A DNA stretch of 64,000 nt from Clostridia bacterium (GTDB taxonomy: Bacteria; Bacillota; Clostridia; TANB77; CAG-508): the NCBI GenBank assembly GCA_017404545.1, contig JAFRCC010000018.1, positions 62,001-126,000 on the forward strand. The letters run 5' to 3'. Positions within the stretch are counted from its first letter, which is position 1; the number at the start of each line of letters is the position of its first letter. The translations under genes were made by a program, and so were the position numbers. This document shows positions 37,343-46,526 of the stretch, one piece after another. The notes under the pieces were generated by a model that was given only the letters and a program-made list of their open reading frames with translations, was not told the origin of the DNA and made no database searches.

Positions 37343-37395
37343 ATGTATCTACAAACTTATTTTCATTATATAGTTGCAATGATAAATTTACAAAT

Positions 37396-38490
37396 TTATT
37401 TACCATATGAATAATTACTATCATCTAATATTAACCCAAAACCTGTTGCAACAGGTCTAGTTTTATGTTTTCCATCACTATCAATTGGATCATTTAGAAG
37501 CTCTCCATTTTCAACAATAACACTCGATGTTCCTCCATCTAATGCAGAAGCATTATATGCTCCATATCTTTCCATAAGCTCTATCATAGTTTCCATAGAA
37601 GCTCCTTGCTTTCCAACTCTTCTACCATCTATAACAAGCATTACGACGACACCATCTTTTCTTTGACCAATAGCTGTTCTAGGAGCTGTTCCCCATCCGC
37701 CATTTCCAAGAACTGTTGAGGCTTCTCCATTTATAATCAAGAATGGTCCACAAGATACGCAATCTCTAATATTTTTTTTCTCTGCTTCCTCAGCAGACAT
37801 TTTACCTAATATTAGTGTATTATTGGTATCAAAACCAATCACACCACCCTCATTTGTGTACTCTCCATCTGTAATTTTTTTACCATTCACAATTGTAAGT
37901 CCTAAAGGTGTTCCTCCTGTACGATCTTCTTTTAAATCAACAAAAAATCCTCCATTAAATGCAAGTACAGCATTATTATTTTGTGCCATTGTTGTCACGT
38001 ATTGCCCCGACTTTCTTAAGTTCTGCGTAACCATAACGTGAAATTTGGAAACATCGAATATTGCAGCAGCATATCCAGTATACCCTTTTCCTTCTATTTC
38101 TACAATGTTATATTCAGGATGATCTGGGTTTACCTGTAATAGTTCTTTTTCATACTCATTTGTATATGTATAACTTGCACTCGCTGAAGTAGTAGTTATT
38201 AGAGACGGATCTGTAATTGCGTCTATTTCAATCATTTTATTTCTATCTAAAACATCATTTATAGTTTCTTCGCTATAAAACCATGTTGCTAAATATTGGT
38301 GTGTCATTGTTGTCATTGCTGTTGTTATGTACCAATCTCTAAATTTATTATATGGCCCATACATTAGGAATAATCCTGCAACAGCTCCTAATATTATTAT
38401 ATCAGATATAAAACTTCTTATTCTAGAAAAAACAGATTTTTTCTTTTTTTTATCATTTAAAATCTGATTTTGTCTCTTGCTTCTACTCAT
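37396..38490 (-). CDS. Phosphodiester glycosidase (NAGPA) family exoprotein
   Basis: 364 residues. An N-terminal membrane anchor (about 25-45) is followed by a PF09992 domain with FNGGFFVDL, GGWGTAPRTAIGQ, VVMLVIDGRR and NASALDGGTSSVIVENG. Family members cleave phosphodiester-linked sugars and are often tied to exopolysaccharide or cell-wall glycopolymer metabolism. It would act outside the membrane. It is followed by a terminator and preceded by the TetR gene 21 bp upstream, so the two may be co-transcribed. Confidence 0.85.
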   Translation of the reverse strand: MSRSKRQNQILNDKKKKKSVFSRIRSFISDIIILGAVAGLFLMYGPYNKFRDWYITTAMTTMTHQYLATWFYSEETINDVLDRNKMIEIDAITDPSLITTTSASASYTYTNEYEKELLQVNPDHPEYNIVEIEGKGYTGYAAAIFDVSKFHVMVTQNLRKSGQYVTTMAQNNNAVLAFNGGFFVDLKEDRTGGTPLGLTIVNGKKITDGEYTNEGGVIGFDTNNTLILGKMSAEEAEKKNIRDCVSCGPFLIINGEASTVLGNGGWGTAPRTAIGQRKDGVVVMLVIDGRRVGKQGASMETMIELMERYGAYNASALDGGTSSVIVENGELLNDPIDSDGKHKTRPVATGFGLILDDSNYSYGK

Positions 38491-38511
38491 TTTTAATTAA
38501 ATAATTCCTTT

Positions 38512-39075
38512 CTATTTTTTTAATCCATTAAATAATATATTTTGCATATCCTTTGAAATGTCATGCATATTTGCTTTTCCATCTTTATTTGATTTATATA
38601 GTGAAACATATGTTGTACTAAATATGCCTACTGCTAAAGTTTCTGAATCGACAGCAACAATCTCTTTATTTTTTATACCTTCGTCGATAATTACTTTTAT
38701 TATTTTTATATATTGCTCTACAAATTCTCTACATTTTTTGTTGCGACGCTCATTTCCCCACATTTGACTAACAACAATCGTTATAAAATCTTGATACTTA
38801 GTTAAGATTTTAGATTGTATTAATAACACAGATTTTAACTTTTCTACAGAACTCGTTTGTTGAGATATTTTTATTGTAATGCTATTTTGTAATAATTTCA
38901 TTCCTTCTTCAACTAAAAAGTAAAAAATTTCTTCTTTACTGGAAAAATGATAATACAATGTTCCCTTTGCTACTCCAACTACTGATGTAATTTCTTCAAC
39001 ACTCGTAGCATCATATCCTTTCTCTGCAAAAAGTTTCATAGATGTCTCAAAAATTTTTCTTTTTGTTTTATTCAT
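38512..39075 (-). CDS. TetR/AcrR family transcriptional regulator
   Basis: 187 residues. The N-terminal HTH reads IFETSMKLFAEKGYDATSVE then VGVAKGTLYYHFSSKEE, the classic TetR pattern. The C-terminal ligand domain resembles the TetR_C_33 group. It probably represses nearby genes, perhaps itself and the NAGPA-like gene. The ligand is unknown. Confidence 0.88.
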   Translation of the reverse strand: MNKTKRKIFETSMKLFAEKGYDATSVEEITSVVGVAKGTLYYHFSSKEEIFYFLVEEGMKLLQNSITIKISQQTSSVEKLKSVLLIQSKILTKYQDFITIVVSQMWGNERRNKKCREFVEQYIKIIKVIIDEGIKNKEIVAVDSETLAVGIFSTTYVSLYKSNKDGKANMHDISKDMQNILFNGLKK

Positions 39076-39200
39076 ATTTCGGCTCCTGCTTCAATTTGTT
39101 GGTATTTCGACAGAATACCTAATCTATTTTACCAAATAAAATTTCAATAATCAACACATATATACATTTTTTTTGCTTTTTCTCGTTACAGTTAATATAG

Positions 39201-39232
39201 AAAAACAGGCAGAAAATATTCTACCTGTTTTG
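39201..39232 (-). terminator. Terminator of orphan gene 1
   Basis: AAAACAGG and CCTGTTTT arms lie 15 bp after the stop at 39248. Confidence 0.7.
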
Positions 39233-39247
39233 CTGAGTTTTGTAGCA

Positions 39248-39745
39248 TTAATCGAAGAAATCGGCGCAAACAGTGCACTTCGTGCAGTTATACACATCGT
39301 CCTCGTACTCGTACTCCATAAGAGACTTCCCGAAAATTACCTCTGCCTGCTTCTTGGACAACATGTCTTCAAAAAAAATGTCTACGTTTTCGCAATTCAT
39401 TGCAATTTCCAAAATCAGTCTAGAGTTGATACTAACCTCAACCTCAACATCTTCCAGAGTATACTCTTTGAAAATGTAATCGGCATAGTCTGGGTCCTCA
39501 CCAACAGTTGAATAGAACGACACCTCTGCGTGATGATTTTTGCAGTCAGTTGGTTTTACACAGATAGTCTTTAACTGAAATCCTCCGTTTGCAACTTTGT
39601 CTACGAATTCCTCAACCATCTCATCCGGTACACTGTCAATTGCCTGCATACACAGTTGATAGAATTCTTTAACCTGTGCTCTTGTCTTGACCAAATAGTT
39701 TTCTTCTGCTACCTTTGCATGCCGCTTAATCTGTTCTAATTTCAT
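39248..39745 (-). CDS. GC-richer orphan protein 1
   Basis: 165 residues, acidic, with a Cys cluster at the C-terminus (YNCTKCTVCADFFD) that could bind metal. It has a very strong ribosome site (AAGGAGGTAAATAAC) and its own terminator. Base composition is clearly richer in GC than the neighbours. Codon 8 is an in-frame CGG (39722-39724; AAG CGG CAT). If CGG were skipped as in the six native genes, translation would stop four codons later. No family recognised. It lies downstream of AbiE operon 2. Confidence 0.7.
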   Translation of the reverse strand: MKLEQIKRHAKVAEENYLVKTRAQVKEFYQLCMQAIDSVPDEMVEEFVDKVANGGFQLKTICVKPTDCKNHHAEVSFYSTVGEDPDYADYIFKEYTLEDVEVEVSINSRLILEIAMNCENVDIFFEDMLSKKQAEVIFGKSLMEYEYEDDVYNCTKCTVCADFFD

Positions 39746-39905
39746 GTTATTTACCTCCTTGATATAACACGGCTCAAAAACTTCCGCTAAAAAAGCGTTT
39801 CGTGGATAATTTTTCCACTCATAATATAATTATAGCACCTTTTCTATATTATGTCAATTAGTGGTATAACAAATTTGTATATTACTGCTTCAACATATTT
39901 CATAT

Positions 39906-40790
39906 CTATACTGTAGCCAATTCCTTGTTCGTTTCTGCCTTATTGTACCTATTATATATTCTTCCGACCTTCTCGATGCTTTTTATTAAATCATCGTATT
40001 TGATATCTCTTGCGTAAAAATATGTTTTTTGATATGCTTTCCACCTCTTCCTCATATCTTCGTCAGTTGCAAGCATCTCAAGTATATGTTCCCAATCATG
40101 AATCAAATATAATGACTCCCTATGCTCCGATGTTAAGTTAATTGCAGTTTTTAAAAGCTTTTTATTTATTTCACTCTCCTTTGTAGCCATTAACATATAT
40201 ATATCATAAAAATCTCTTATTCTAGTCCCTGCTATTCCCCTTTTTATTACTGCCTCAAATTTCTCAGCAAGAATTGTCTCTAAATTATATGACCATACTG
40301 GTATTTTTTTATCTTCCAACATTAAGTTATAGTCATATTCTATTTCCTTGTATGTAATTGCATCTCCTGTTGTTATATCAATTTTAAATATAACTGGCAT
40401 TGAATTCTTAAACTTTGCCTCGAAGGTTGCTCTATATCCATTGTAGTCATCATCTTCTCTTATTAGCTCTATTTTTTTCATTTCAAAGGTAATATCATCA
40501 TCTAATTCAATAGCACACAATTCTTGTAATATATTACTTGCATTTTCTGCTGTTAATTCAAAACCTTTTACAGTCGTATCCATATCCATTGTCGATCTAC
40601 TTGACATTCCTAGTATAGCAGATATAAGCATTCCCCCCTTTAAAATAAAATTATCTTTATATTTCGACACAGATATACGTTCCAATAATCGCTCTAGCAT
40701 ATATACTTGTAATACCGATTGCGGAGCAACTTTTTTCTCCTTTGATATATTGTTTATCTTTGCTTTAAAGCTCATTACGTTTCCTTGCAT
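39906..40790 (-). CDS. AbiEii-type nucleotidyltransferase toxin, system 2
   Basis: 294 residues. The nucleotidyltransferase motif is GGMLISAILGMSSRSTMDMD, followed by RIRDFYDIYML in the C-terminal half. It is a different subfamily from the copy at 29735. ATG at 40790 with GGAGGAATAAAA. It lies 114 bp downstream of its antitoxin, separated by a hairpin at 40869-40906. Confidence 0.87.
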   Translation of the reverse strand: MQGNVMSFKAKINNISKEKKVAPQSVLQVYMLERLLERISVSKYKDNFILKGGMLISAILGMSSRSTMDMDTTVKGFELTAENASNILQELCAIELDDDITFEMKKIELIREDDDYNGYRATFEAKFKNSMPVIFKIDITTGDAITYKEIEYDYNLMLEDKKIPVWSYNLETILAEKFEAVIKRGIAGTRIRDFYDIYMLMATKESEINKKLLKTAINLTSEHRESLYLIHDWEHILEMLATDEDMRKRWKAYQKTYFYARDIKYDDLIKSIEKVGRIYNRYNKAETNKELATV

Positions 40791-40868
40791 TTTTATTCCT
40801 CCGTTAACTATTTCATTTGTTTATATGAGTATTTTATATCAATGGTTTTTAAATTTAAAGTATAAATA

Positions 40869-40906
40869 AAAAAAAACTGCAAATAGCAATGTGCTCTGCA
40901 GTTTTT
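40869..40906 (-). terminator. Hairpin between antitoxin and toxin of AbiE system 2
   Basis: On the minus strand AAAAACTGCAGAG and TTTGCAGTTTTTTTTT fold into a terminator that overlaps the antitoxin stop. It could lower toxin expression relative to antitoxin. Confidence 0.65.
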
Positions 40907-41489
40907 ATGCTAAAACTTCCATATAAGTTTTTAGTATTTTTGTTATTCTAAATTTTTTTGCGTATTCATATAGTAAATTTAGGTTTTTATCATTGCGCTT
41001 CATATATTCTTTTAATGCTGAATTTAGTATTTGCGAATCGATTTTTTTCCTATCTCTAATTATATCACAGATTGTACGTTCCATATTATATGTTCTAACT
41101 TCAGTTCCATCCAATAATTTTAGGTTTACTAATCCAAGTTCAAAGCGCTCTCTGTTAATGTAATGTGGATTTATCATAAAATTGTTAGGACGTACATTAC
41201 TTGGGAAAGTTACATCTAGCGCAAATGGTGTTCTATCTGTTAAGTTATAGAAGTATAGTGCCGTACTATGAGAAAATATTGCATCCTTATATAATTGGCT
41301 TGTTATGTAATATTCATTTACATATACACCTGGCCTAGAATATATGCCTCTTGTAACTTTGAATATATACTCTTCGTCTAACAACAATTTAATATACTGT
41401 CTGTGGATTTTATTTTCGTCAAGCATTCTTGTTGTAAGTATGCCATCATTCTGTTCAATTAAATCTTTAATTTGTTCCATCTTTGTCAT
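40905..41489 (-). CDS. AbiEi-type antitoxin/repressor, system 2
   Basis: The start at 41489 (MTKMEQIKDLIEQNDGIL) has GGAGGTGA upstream; an earlier in-frame ATG lies inside the operator. 194 residues: N-terminal winged HTH and AbiEi core with DAIFSHSTALYFYNLTDRTP. It should neutralise the toxin and repress the operon through the inverted repeats at 41510-41559 and 41582-41635. Confidence 0.86.
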   Translation of the reverse strand: MTKMEQIKDLIEQNDGILTTRMLDENKIHRQYIKLLLDEEYIFKVTRGIYSRPGVYVNEYYITSQLYKDAIFSHSTALYFYNLTDRTPFALDVTFPSNVRPNNFMINPHYINRERFELGLVNLKLLDGTEVRTYNMERTICDIIRDRKKIDSQILNSALKEYMKRNDKNLNLLYEYAKKFRITKILKTYMEVLA

Positions 41490-41509
41490 AGTACTCACCT
41501 CCAAACTTG

Positions 41510-41559
41510 TTTTGACAATGGTATACATTTTGTATTCTATATGTATATTATTGTCAATT
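41510..41559. promoter_or_regulatory. AbiEi operator candidate 1, system 2, with promoter
   Basis: TTGACAATGGTATACAT faces ATGTATATTATTGTCAA. On the minus strand TTGACA and TACAAA are 17 nt apart and would drive the antitoxin gene, so repressor binding would cover the promoter. Confidence 0.65.
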
Positions 41560-41581
41560 CATAATTTTATATGCATATTCT

Positions 41582-41635
41582 TTTTTGACTTTCTAATACA
41601 TATTATATACCATATGTATTTGATTGTCAAATTTC
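41582..41635. promoter_or_regulatory. AbiEi operator candidate 2, system 2
   Basis: A weaker copy: TTTTGACTTTCTAATACAT faces ATGTATTTGATTGTCAAA. Two adjacent repeats fit the cooperative AbiEi autoregulation known for this family. Confidence 0.55.
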
Positions 41636-41657
41636 ATAAGAATTGCACCTATTATAT

Positions 41658-42237
41658 TCACAATAGTATTGGCTGAATTTGTGTTTTCTTTAAAGCTTCT
41701 TTTGTTGTTTTTATTATATAATTTTCATCGAAAACTAGTGAACGTGGTTTTGTAATAGGATTATCTTGTCTAAATGGTACAAAAAAGAAATTATGCCTAT
41801 TCAATAACTTTCCTATGTTCTCAGCTGAACCTGCCAAACCATCATTTGTTGAAATAGCAAGTACAACCGGATTTCCGATTCCTTAAGTGTGATTTAACTG
41901 CCATTGTTACAGGTGTATCATTTATACCATTTGCAATTTTACCAATAGTATTGCCAGAGCATGGTGCAACTATCATTATATCTGTCATTCTACTTGGACC
42001 AATTGGCTCGGCATCCTGTATAGTGCTTATTATTTTTTTTCCAGATATTTGCTCTATAGCTTGTATAAAATCACTAGCCTTTCCAAATTTTGTGTCTAAT
42101 TCAAAGCTATTAAACGACATTATGGGTACAATATCTGCTCCACTTTTAACTAGCTCTTTTATTTGTTCAATTACTTTTGAAAAAGTACAAAATGATCCTG
42201 TAATAGCAAATCCAATCTTTTTTCCTTTTAATTCCAT
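41658..42237 (-). CDS. dpaB: Dipicolinate synthase subunit B, needs +1 shift at CGG
   Basis: The N-terminal 120 residues match the flavoprotein-like SpoVFB/DpaB (GFAITGSFCTF, IVPIMSFN, EPIGPSRMTDIMIVAPCSGN). Frame zero reads CGG at 41877 (AAT CGG AAA) and then an unrelated tail. Skipping C gives LRN-GNPVVLAISTNDGLAGSA, FVPFRQDNPITKPRS and a normal end at 41658 (192 residues, the family's usual length). DpaA/DpaB make dipicolinic acid for spore cores, so the organism may sporulate. dpaA is not in this window. The gene lies in the same neighbourhood as asd, dapA and dapB, like the spoVF region of Bacillus. Confidence 0.9.
41875..41877 (-). other. In-frame CGG, +1 shift site 5 (dpaB)
   Basis: Codon 121: AAT CGG AAA in frame zero, AAT (C) GGA AAT after the shift. 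The conserved PVVLAISTNDGL motif follows at once. Confidence 0.9.
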
Positions 42238-42373
42238 ACTTTCCCTCCTTTCTCTTATATACTATGTTTTTCGTCATTTTTTTGACTCTTCAAATAATAA
42301 TTTGCCACTACATTTTTTACATAATTAAAAAATAATCTCTATAGCGTCAACTTTTTATGTTTTTGAACTGAAT

Positions 42374-42415
42374 AAAAAAAGCCCTCATACTAAAAACAAG
42401 TATGAGGTTTTTTTT
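42374..42415 (-). terminator. Terminator after alpha/beta hydrolase gene
   Basis: CCTCATACT and AGTATGAGG arms with T-runs on both sides, overlapping the stop at 42414. Confidence 0.8.
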
Positions 42416-43136
42416 ATTTTTCATTTATAAATCCAACTATGCTTCTTATAGTTTGCTCTTGCTGCTCTTCTGCCGATATATCCGCTTTTTTATCATTCTT
42501 TTGCTCTCCGTAATTTCCAAACTGGGCATGATTACCACCAGTAATCTCAAATTCTTTTGAATTTTTACTCCAAAATTGCTTTCCATTATTATAGTTTTCC
42601 CTATTAAGAACCCCATCTAAAGATCCATATACAGAAAGTAGTTTAACTGAATCTGGAATTTTTTTAGTTGGATATGAAGCAAGCAATATAACACCAGTTA
42701 CTTTATCTTCATTTTTTATTACATAATTTGTAGCAGCAACACCGCCCATTGAATGACCAGATATGTACCAATTTTCATAATTATAATTATTAATTATTTT
42801 TTCTGCAGCATTTGAATTAAGAAGAGCCATATTAAACGGCATTTTAACTAAAAAACAATCTATTCCTTGCTCTGCCAATCCATGTAATAATGGCGCATAT
42901 GACTTTGCTTCTACTTTAGCTCCCGGATAAAAATTTATAGCAGTTCCCTCTCCTGGTCCATCAAAGTAGTAGTAATTATCAATTTGCTCAACCTTTACAC
43001 TATCATTCGAAACTAAATACTCTTCTACCATAGGATCACTATGCGAGTAATTTCCCAAATATATACCTATAGCCAATATCAGTATACAAATAATACTTAA
43101 TAAAACAATCCCAATAATTTTTTTCTTACTTTTCAT
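42414..43136 (-). CDS. Membrane-anchored alpha/beta hydrolase
   Basis: The start at 43136 (MKSKKKIIGIVLLSIICILI) follows GAGAGGTGG. 240 residues: a signal anchor, then an alpha/beta hydrolase domain (PF12695-like). It has the GHSMGG nucleophile elbow, Asp in YGSLDGVLN and His in GGNHAQFGNYG, so the triad is complete. It acts outside the membrane; the substrate is not evident. It is monocistronic with its own terminator. Confidence 0.83.
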   Translation of the reverse strand: MKSKKKIIGIVLLSIICILILAIGIYLGNYSHSDPMVEEYLVSNDSVKVEQIDNYYYFDGPGEGTAINFYPGAKVEAKSYAPLLHGLAEQGIDCFLVKMPFNMALLNSNAAEKIINNYNYENWYISGHSMGGVAATNYVIKNEDKVTGVILLASYPTKKIPDSVKLLSVYGSLDGVLNRENYNNGKQFWSKNSKEFEITGGNHAQFGNYGEQKNDKKADISAEEQQEQTIRSIVGFINEK

Positions 43137-43249
43137 AAAATTACCACCTCTCTTTTGTATATTATGTTTCATTTCACATAAACTCCATACCTCATTATAC
43201 CACTTTTTATCTATTTATTCAAACTATATTGCCTTTATCTTATTATTAT

Positions 43250-43278
43250 TTGACTTTTTTATGTTAATCTGTTACAAT
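43250..43278 (+). promoter_or_regulatory. Promoter of orphan gene 2
   Basis: TTGACT and TACAAT are separated by 17 nt. The 5' leader (about 43285-43399) contains several GC-rich hairpins, including ACCGAA/TTCGGT just before the ribosome site. Confidence 0.6.
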
Positions 43279-43399
43279 GTTCTCAAGTAGGCGGTAATAT
43301 CCCCCTGCGTAAATTTTACGCCGCTCGCAATAATAACTAGAGCGGTATCCGCTGAAATATGCGGAAGAAACACCGAATCTTTCGGTGATGAGGTACATT

Positions 43400-43807
43400 A
43401 TGGAAACAATCAAGAACACTATGGAGAGAGTGGAGTCCCTTGCCAATACCCCCATTCGTCTTGACGATGGCGGGTTGGTCGTGAAGTTGCATTATGCGAC
43501 TAAGTACACGGCATTCACGATTACCGGTGATGGCAGCAACATGGAGGCAGAAATGAATCGTGCTAATTGGAGCAATGGTCTTCGTTACTACATGACCCTC
43601 AGTTCTGAGTACGTTGGCAAGTTCTGTATGCACGGTGGCAAGCTCGCAATCTACACGACGAGCGGTTGCGTTATCATGACGAAGTTCCCGAATGACTATC
43701 GTGACCAGCTTTACGCCCTTGGTTACCACGAGTCATTCGACTGCTGGGTTCCTGGCAGTGGTGCAGCAGAATGCATTCCGTTGCCAGACTATACCTATCT
43801 CCACTAA
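43400..43807 (+). CDS. GC-richer orphan protein 2
   Basis: The ATG at 43400 follows GATGAGG. 135 residues, no membrane segment, mixed alpha/beta, with Gly-rich turns and two Cys (GSGAAECIPLPDY near the end). Codons are markedly GC-rich compared with neighbours, and it is one of the few plus-strand genes. Own promoter, structured leader and a strong terminator (43826-43870). No in-frame CGG. No family recognised. Confidence 0.7.
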   Translation: METIKNTMERVESLANTPIRLDDGGLVVKLHYATKYTAFTITGDGSNMEAEMNRANWSNGLRYYMTLSSEYVGKFCMHGGKLAIYTTSGCVIMTKFPNDYRDQLYALGYHESFDCWVPGSGAAECIPLPDYTYLH

Positions 43808-43825
43808 AGCCCAAACCTCAGCAAG

Positions 43826-43870
43826 AGCGTGCCCTGGATCTGTTAAATCCGGGGCACGCTTTCTTTATTT
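43826..43870 (+). terminator. Terminator of orphan gene 2
   Basis: AGCGTGCCC-GGAT and ATCC-GGGCACGCT arms with a 7-nt loop, then TTTCTTTATTT. Confidence 0.85.
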
Positions 43871-43873
43871 GTA

Positions 43874-44413
43874 TTAATAGTTTTCAGCTTTAATTTCAAA
43901 GAATGACTTTGGATGGCTACATACAGGACAAACTTCTGGAGCTTCTTTTCCTATGCATATATGTCCACAATTTCTACATTTCCAAATCTTATCTCCATCT
44001 TTACTAAATACTAAGTCACCTTCAACATTCTCTAGTAATTTTCTATATCTCTCTTCATGCTCTTTTTCAATTTTTCCAACAGCTTCAAATAAATATGCGA
44101 TTCTTGTAAATCCTTCTTCTCTTGCTGTTTTAGCAAATCCATCGTACATATCTGTCCATTCGAAGTTTTCTCCATCAGCTGCATCTTTTAAATTTTCTGT
44201 TGTTGTTGGAATATCTCCATCATGAAGTAATTTAAACCATATCTTAGCGTGCTCTTTTTCGTTTTCAGCAGTTTCCAAGAATATTGCAGCAATTTGCTCA
44301 TATCCTTCTTTCTTGGCTTTGCTAGCGTAGTAAGTATATTTATTTCTTGCTTGAGATTCCCCAGCAAATGCAGCCATTAAATTAGCTTCTGTTTTTGATC
44401 CTTTTAAATCCAT
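43874..44413 (-). CDS. rbr: Rubrerythrin
   Basis: 179 residues. The N-terminal four-helix diiron domain has [11 protein letters not shown] and two [15 protein letters not shown] iron-binding helices. The C-terminal rubredoxin-like domain has WKCRNCGHI and VCPVCSHP (four Cys). It reduces hydrogen peroxide in anaerobes. Monocistronic between the orphan terminator and dapB. Confidence 0.95.
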   Translation of the reverse strand: MDLKGSKTEANLMAAFAGESQARNKYTYYASKAKKEGYEQIAAIFLETAENEKEHAKIWFKLLHDGDIPTTTENLKDAADGENFEWTDMYDGFAKTAREEGFTRIAYLFEAVGKIEKEHEERYRKLLENVEGDLVFSKDGDKIWKCRNCGHICIGKEAPEVCPVCSHPKSFFEIKAENY

Positions 44414-44519
44414 ATCGTACCTCCAAATTTTATATTTTGAACAGATAACTCCTGTATCTGAAAATCAAAGTCATTATATAATAATATTGTTCCCAAATTC
44501 AACTCATTTATTTTATTTT

Positions 44520-45272
44520 TTATTTTATATCATCCATATTGTAAAATCCGCTTTTAAACTTATTATCAACAATAAATTTAGCAGCTCTAACTGCACCTTC
44601 CGCAAATACGCTTCTTGAATATGACGTATGCTTTATTTCAAAACTTTCATTTTCGCTAAAGAAAATAACAGAGTGCTCTCCAACAATGTTGCCTCCCCTA
44701 ATAGAGCTAATTCCAATTTCATTTTTACTTCTTTTTTCATGCTTATCATGCCTATTAAATTCGTATGTCATTGAATTATCCAATGCTTTATTAATTGAAT
44801 TGGCAAGTAACATTGCTGTGCCACTTGGACTATCTATTTTTCTGTTGTGATGTGTTTCTACTATTTCTATATCATTTCCCTGTAGTTGTTTTGCCAAATT
44901 AGCAACAATTCTACACATTAAATTTATATCAAAAGACATATTAGCAGATTTAAATACAGGTATGATTTTTGAAGCTTCTTTAACCTCCGCTTCTTGGTCT
45001 TCATTTAGTCCCGTTGTTGCAATTACTATTGGAATCTTTTTTTCCTTTGCATATTTTAAAATATTCATCGTAGCTACCGGTACAGAAAAATCAATAATAA
45101 TATCCGCTTCTTCATTAATATCATTGTAGTCTGTATATACAGGGAAAGTATACTCTCCCGTGCTTTCTTTATCAACTCCACCGATTAAGACGCAATCATT
45201 ATCTGAATTAACAATTTTAGCCACCTCTTGTCCCATTTTACCATTACAACCATTTATTAAAACCTTTATCAT
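44520..45272 (-). CDS. dapB: 4-hydroxy-tetrahydrodipicolinate reductase
   Basis: 250 residues. NAD(P)-binding GCNGKMGQEV (8-17), IATTGL, the substrate loop EIVETHHNRKIDSPSGTAML with catalytic His and Lys. It catalyses the second committed step of DAP/lysine synthesis. It follows dapA with a 252-bp gap holding an inverted repeat (45401-45446). Confidence 0.95.
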   Translation of the reverse strand: MIKVLINGCNGKMGQEVAKIVNSDNDCVLIGGVDKESTGEYTFPVYTDYNDINEEADIIIDFSVPVATMNILKYAKEKKIPIVIATTGLNEDQEAEVKEASKIIPVFKSANMSFDINLMCRIVANLAKQLQGNDIEIVETHHNRKIDSPSGTAMLLANSINKALDNSMTYEFNRHDKHEKRSKNEIGISSIRGGNIVGEHSVIFFSENESFEIKHTSYSRSVFAEGAVRAAKFIVDNKFKSGFYNMDDIK

Positions 45273-45400
45273 ATAAAATTCAATTCCTTTCTATGGCACA
45301 CATAGCAACGAAAGACTGCTTCCTTCTATCTATTCCTCCCTGCTTTTAAGTAATCTTCCTAAATTATCTATATTGTATGGTGACACTTATATTTTTGTTT

Positions 45401-45446
45401 TTGGCAAGCGTATACATCAAATTTATAAAATGTATACGCTTGTCAA
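45401..45446. repeat. Inverted repeat of the TTGrCAA-GTATACAT type
   Basis: TTGGCAAGCGTATACAT and ATGTATACGCTTGTCAA face each other across a 12-nt spacer, the same pattern as the AbiE system 2 operators. A T-run follows on the plus strand. Nothing else is recognisable in 45273-45524. Confidence 0.6.
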
Positions 45447-45524
45447 ATATTTTTTTGTTATATTAACTAAATCTCTTAATTATATTTCTATTTTATTGTC
45501 TCATATTGTTTCAATATCAATATC

Positions 45525-46406
45525 TTATACTCTAAAATTATCTATTGTTTCTTTTAATTTTGCTTGCTTATCTTTACTCATTTCTATTAGTGGTAATCTT
45601 GGTATCCCATAGTCATATCCAATCATATTTAGAGCTGCTTTAACTGGTATTGGGTTAACCTCTGAAAATAAATTATCTACCATATCTAGGCATGCTAATT
45701 GCTTCTTAGTTGCTTCTGCCACATTACCATTCAAATAATCATATACCATTTCATGAGTATACTTTGGATATATATTAGATAATACAGAAATTACACCTAT
45801 TCCACCTACCGACAATACAGGAACAATTTGATCATCGTTACCTGAGTATATTTTTAAGTTATCTCCGCACAAAGAAGCAATTTTCGCAACTTGAGATATA
45901 TTGCCACTTGCTTCCTTTATAGCAACTATATTTTCTATTTTAGATAATTCCAAACATGTTTCTGGAGTTATATTTACCCCTGTTCTGCTTGGCACACTAT
46001 ATACTATAATTGGAAGTTTAGTATTGCTAGCTATTGCACTGTAGTGCTCTATCAATCCCTTTTGCGTAGTTTTATTGTAATATGGTGTAACTACTAATGC
46101 CCCATCTACGCCTAGAGATTCAACATATTTTGTCATTTCTATAGCAGCCTTCGTATTATTTGAACCTGTTCCAGCTATTACTGGTATTCTTTTGTTAACT
46201 TTGTCTACTACAAACTTAATTGTATCCTTTCTTTCTTGCTCCGTCATAGTAGCCGCTTCTCCAGTAGTACCGCATACTATTATGCTGTCTACTCCTTCAG
46301 ATATTTGTTTTTCTATTAAATCTCCAAATACCTTAAAATTTACGCCATTCTCATCAAATGGTGTAGCAATTGCTGTTCCGCATCCTTTAAAAATAATTTT
46401 TTTCAT
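45525..46406 (-). CDS. dapA: 4-hydroxy-tetrahydrodipicolinate synthase
   Basis: 293 residues of the TIM-barrel DapA family. CGTTGEAATM near residue 45, Tyr136 in VYSVPSRTGVN and the Schiff-base Lys164 in VAIKEASGN. It condenses pyruvate with aspartate semialdehyde from Asd, encoded directly upstream. It starts 120 bp after asd. Confidence 0.96.
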   Translation of the reverse strand: MKKIIFKGCGTAIATPFDENGVNFKVFGDLIEKQISEGVDSIIVCGTTGEAATMTEQERKDTIKFVVDKVNKRIPVIAGTGSNNTKAAIEMTKYVESLGVDGALVVTPYYNKTTQKGLIEHYSAIASNTKLPIIVYSVPSRTGVNITPETCLELSKIENIVAIKEASGNISQVAKIASLCGDNLKIYSGNDDQIVPVLSVGGIGVISVLSNIYPKYTHEMVYDYLNGNVAEATKKQLACLDMVDNLFSEVNPIPVKAALNMIGYDYGIPRLPLIEMSKDKQAKLKETIDNFRV

Positions 46407-46526
46407 AAGAATTCCTCCTTTATATTAAATACGAATTCTTGTTCGATATAAATAGTAACTTAATTAAGTTCACTATATTAATACCTTATTTATATAATAC
46501 TTACAGAATTATATCAATACATTATT

